Below are positions 14,739-15,607 of a stretch of DNA of 15,607 nt, piece by piece (the first letter of the stretch is position 1; each line of letters starts with the position of its first letter). Position numbers and translations under genes: made by a program. The notes beneath the pieces were generated by a model that worked only from the letters and a program-made list of their open reading frames with translations, ran no database searches and was not told the origin of the DNA. Source of the DNA: UBA9980 sp964436235 (GTDB lineage: Bacteria > Muiribacteriota > UBA9980); contig CAYTCW010000105.1 of NCBI GenBank assembly GCA_964436235.1, forward strand, positions 1-15,607, in the 5' to 3' direction.

Positions 14739-15607
14739 AATAGCGCGCACCGCGGGCTTCTGTTTCGGCGTAAAACGCGCCATGGACAAAGTGCTCAGCA
14801 CTTCAAACCGCATGCGCGCCCCCATTTACACCGACGGTCCGCTCATACACAACCCGCAGATAGTAAGAGCGCTCAGCCAGCGAAAAATAAGCGTCGTTGA
14901 CGACGAAACACTTAACGATGGCGGCGCTCGAAATTCTACCGTTATAATCCGCGCTCACGGAGTTTCCCCGGCGCGCAAGGTTTTTTTAGAGTCAAAATGC
15001 GCCGCGGTAATAGACGGCACCTGCCCGTTAGTTTCAAAGATACATAACATAGTAAAAAAAGAAATCGAAAAAGGCCGTTATGTAATTATAACGGGCGAAG
15101 CGGGCCATCCTGAAGTGATAGGCATTCTCGGCTTCGCCGCCGGCAGAGGCGCGGTAATTAACGACAATAAAGAGATAGACGCCCTCCCGCCGGATGAAAA
15201 AGTGTCGGTAGTGGCTCAGTCCACTCAGGAATTAGAACATTTCGACGCTCTGGTATCGATTTTAAAACAAAAATACTCCGATATAGAAGTATTTAACACT
15301 ATATGCGACGCCACGCGTAAAAGACAGCAGGAAGCGGCCGAATTATCACGCCAGGTAGATCTGATGGTGATAGTCGGCGGCAAAAACAGCGGAAATACAA
15401 GGCGATTGGCCGAAGTGGCGCAAGCATCGCAGACTCCGGCCGTACTGATTGAAACCGAAGATGAATTAACGCCTGAAATATTTAACGGCGTAAAGGTTGT
15501 CGGAATAACCGCCGGGGCATCTACCCCTAACTGGATGATTAGAAGCGTGGCGCAAAGAATAGAGGAAATATCTTACAATTCAAAACCTTTGCCGCTGCGT
15601 ATCTTAA
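14728..15607 (+). CDS. ispH: 4-hydroxy-3-methylbut-2-enyl diphosphate reductase, 3' end cut by window
   Basis: This is the last enzyme of the MEP isoprenoid pathway, turning HMBPP into IPP and DMAPP with a [4Fe-4S] cluster. The 293 visible residues hold almost the full domain: cluster ligands C12 (AGFCFGVKRA), C99 (DGTCPLVSK) and C193 (NTICDATRKRQ), substrate histidines H41, H77 (RAHGVS) and H127 with E129 (EAGHPEV), S221 and N223 (KNSGNT), and S265 (AGASTPNWM). The ATG at 14728 overlaps the fabI end by 11 bases, showing an operon. No stop codon occurs before the right edge and about 25 residues already follow the STPNWM motif, so it either ends soon or carries a C-terminal extension, as in the IspH-S1 fusions of some bacteria. 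The window cannot decide this. Confidence 0.93.
   Translation, partial: MKIKIARTAGFCFGVKRAMDKVLSTSNRMRAPIYTDGPLIHNPQIVRALSQRKISVVDDETLNDGGARNSTVIIRAHGVSPARKVFLESKCAAVIDGTCPLVSKIHNIVKKEIEKGRYVIITGEAGHPEVIGILGFAAGRGAVINDNKEIDALPPDEKVSVVAQSTQELEHFDALVSILKQKYSDIEVFNTICDATRKRQQEAAELSRQVDLMVIVGGKNSGNTRRLAEVAQASQTPAVLIETEDELTPEIFNGVKVVGITAGASTPNWMIRSVAQRIEEISYNSKPLPLRIL

Overview
The window reads as chromosomal DNA from an uncultivated, probably diderm bacterium. The coding style is a mix of AT-rich spacers, frequent ATA and TTA codons, and frequent GCC and GGC codons. Exported Do-type HtrA protease, type II fatty-acid enzymes (FabZ, FabI) and the MEP-pathway enzyme IspH all fit a bacterium. No phylum-level marker is present, so I do not assign a lineage. 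A run of exactly 100 N flanked by an identical 55-base sequence shows this is a draft scaffold, probably metagenomic. I saw no rRNA, tRNA, CRISPR array, transposase or phage gene.

Layout, left to right. (1) Positions 1-1091 (+) hold the 3' end of a hybrid phosphorelay protein that runs from a histidine-kinase dimerisation helix straight to a receiver and then an HPt domain, with no ATPase domain visible between. (2) An AzoR-type flavoprotein follows (1258-1875, +) and shares an AT-rich bidirectional terminator with a convergent PhnP-like metallo-beta-lactamase-fold phosphodiesterase (1989-2765, -). (3) Next on the minus strand come ssb (2842-3213), manA (3417-4538) and a 657-residue SWIM zinc-finger protein (4559-6532). 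The SWIM gene and manA look like one operon with a good promoter at 6616-6644, whose -35 box is bracketed by an 8-bp inverted repeat. (4) The scaffold gap (6778-6877) lies between that promoter and the terminator of the next unit. (5) A minus-strand pair follows: an exported 411-residue protein of unknown family (8620-9855) and an exported HExxH metallopeptidase (6976-8598). It is divergent from a Do/HtrA serine protease (10136-11914, +). (6) A plus-strand operon then runs CrtI-like FAD oxidoreductase (12048-13448), fabZ-like dehydratase (13468-13914), fabI-like enoyl reductase (13914-14738) and ispH (14728 to beyond the window end).

Four promoters match the sigma-70 pattern, each with a 17-bp spacer: the SWIM promoter, the two divergent promoters at 9862-9890 and 9993-10021, and the one at 11955-11983. 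The promoter at 9862-9890 places its predicted transcription start exactly on the A of the ATG, suggesting a leaderless mRNA. Three TTTAAACA elements lie between the divergent promoters and could control both sides.

How the genes may work together is partly inference. The divergent exported proteases look like an envelope protein-processing or quality-control region. The CrtI-like, FabZ, FabI, IspH run couples fatty-acid-type chemistry with a desaturase/isomerase-type flavoprotein and an isoprenoid precursor enzyme, and may belong to a modified lipid or pigment pathway that continues to the right. The sequence does not prove a new defence or mobile system.
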